A stretch of DNA of 64,000 nt from Alphaproteobacteria bacterium (lineage in GTDB: Bacteria; Planctomycetota; Phycisphaerae; UBA1845). The stretch covers positions 602,242-666,241 of the forward strand of contig JANQQE010000021.1 in assembly GCA_028285105.1 (NCBI GenBank), in the 5' to 3' direction. Shown one piece after another: positions 63,724-64,000 of the stretch. The position numbers and the translations under genes were made by a program. Within the stretch, counting starts at the first letter, position 1. Every line of letters starts with the position of its first letter. The notes beneath the pieces are model-generated. The model made no database searches and had not been told where the DNA came from. It was given only the letters and a program-made list of their open reading frames with translations.

Positions 63724-63960
63724 GTTTCGAACCCATCTGCGCGAAGGCCATGCGGCTAACTCACTGGACGAACGGCATCTCCCAACATTCCACCCCAGAA
63801 GATGACAATGGCAGACGGAAACGGCGCGGCGTGTTTGGCACCTCCGAATCTCAGTCTTCCCCTCAAGAAGATCACCTGTCCGCACTTGGCGTATCGATGC
63901 CACTGGCCTTTCCCCCTCAAGCTGATCCAGCAGTTGGGTTAGGATTTTGGTTTCGATTGA

Positions 63961-63965
63961 GGAGG
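63961..63965 (+). promoter_or_regulatory. Strong ribosome binding site GGAGG of the next gene
   Basis: GGAGG stands 7 nt before the ATG at 63973 and decides this start at the very edge of the window. Confidence 0.7.
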
Positions 63966-63972
63966 AATTGCC

Positions 63973-64000
63973 ATGAGCAGACGGCGTCATTCGACGGAAC
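63973..64000 (+). CDS. Start of a probable IS3-family transposase orfA (partial)
   Basis: Only nine codons are in the window, reading MSRRRHSTE. This matches the usual N-terminus of IS3-family OrfA (basic residues then RHSTEQI or RHTPEQ). With the strong ribosome site upstream the call is reasonable, but it rests on very few residues. Confidence 0.5.

Overview
The window reads as a bacterial chromosome segment, most likely from a planctomycete (Planctomycetota). This rests on a PPi-type phosphofructokinase, repeated CxxC zinc-ribbon membrane proteins, a DUF1580-type protein, LptF/LptG permeases, many GTG/TTG starts and short palindromic repeats. The taxon is an inference; no rRNA gene or intact tRNA gene was seen.

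Positions 1-34250 are a compact housekeeping core on both strands. In order they hold: the end of an unidentified gene; a histidine operon hisH-hisF-hisA/I/E in which the last gene fuses HisA to HisI and HisE; ndk and a cupin; a zinc-ribbon membrane protein; a pentapeptide-repeat protein fused to a two-helix ion channel; an MmcQ/YjbR protein; tdk-hutI; lptF-lptG; an HldE-like protein with its two domains in reversed order; fbp; proB-proA; two large proteins with only the N-terminal ATP-grasp part of PEP synthase; an ArsS/AhpD-like arsenosugar pair; a sulfotransferase; two different glutamate dehydrogenases; PPi-PFK; a membrane protein plus a prepilin-like protein; a ParA ATPase fused to a glycogen-binding (AMPK1_CBM) domain; and a secreted protein with a duplicated module.

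At 34274-34317, on the minus strand, lies the 3' part (from the anticodon stem to the discriminator base) of a tRNA-Gly with anticodon CCC. Its 5' half is missing. This is the usual scar of an element that integrated into a tRNA gene. To its right the sequence becomes more AT-rich. About 1.3 kb without clear genes is followed by one co-directional run of nine genes, 35637-61774.

That run looks like a rearranged Tc (ABC) toxin locus. A 2604-aa protein has an N-terminal beta-propeller and a C-terminus resembling the TcA pore helices and TcB-binding domain. The next gene is a 2054-aa SpvB/TcdB/RHS fusion (TcB+TcC) with a variable C-terminal domain, followed 6 nt later by a 113-aa immunity-protein candidate. 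Around these sit an Ig/SUMF1 secreted protein, a second secreted protein, a MacB-like ABC ATPase with an FtsX-like permease, an 811-aa-class secreted protein of unknown function and a von Willebrand factor A protein. Both giant proteins carry Sec-type signal peptides, unlike classical Tc toxins. The inference is a periplasm-routed toxin apparatus carried on a genomic island.

The right end (61798-64000) is mobile-element territory: a complete IS5-family element with 3-bp target duplications, a DUF1580-type gene and the first codons of what looks like an IS3-family orfA. The island's right border and integrase were not seen and probably lie beyond the window.
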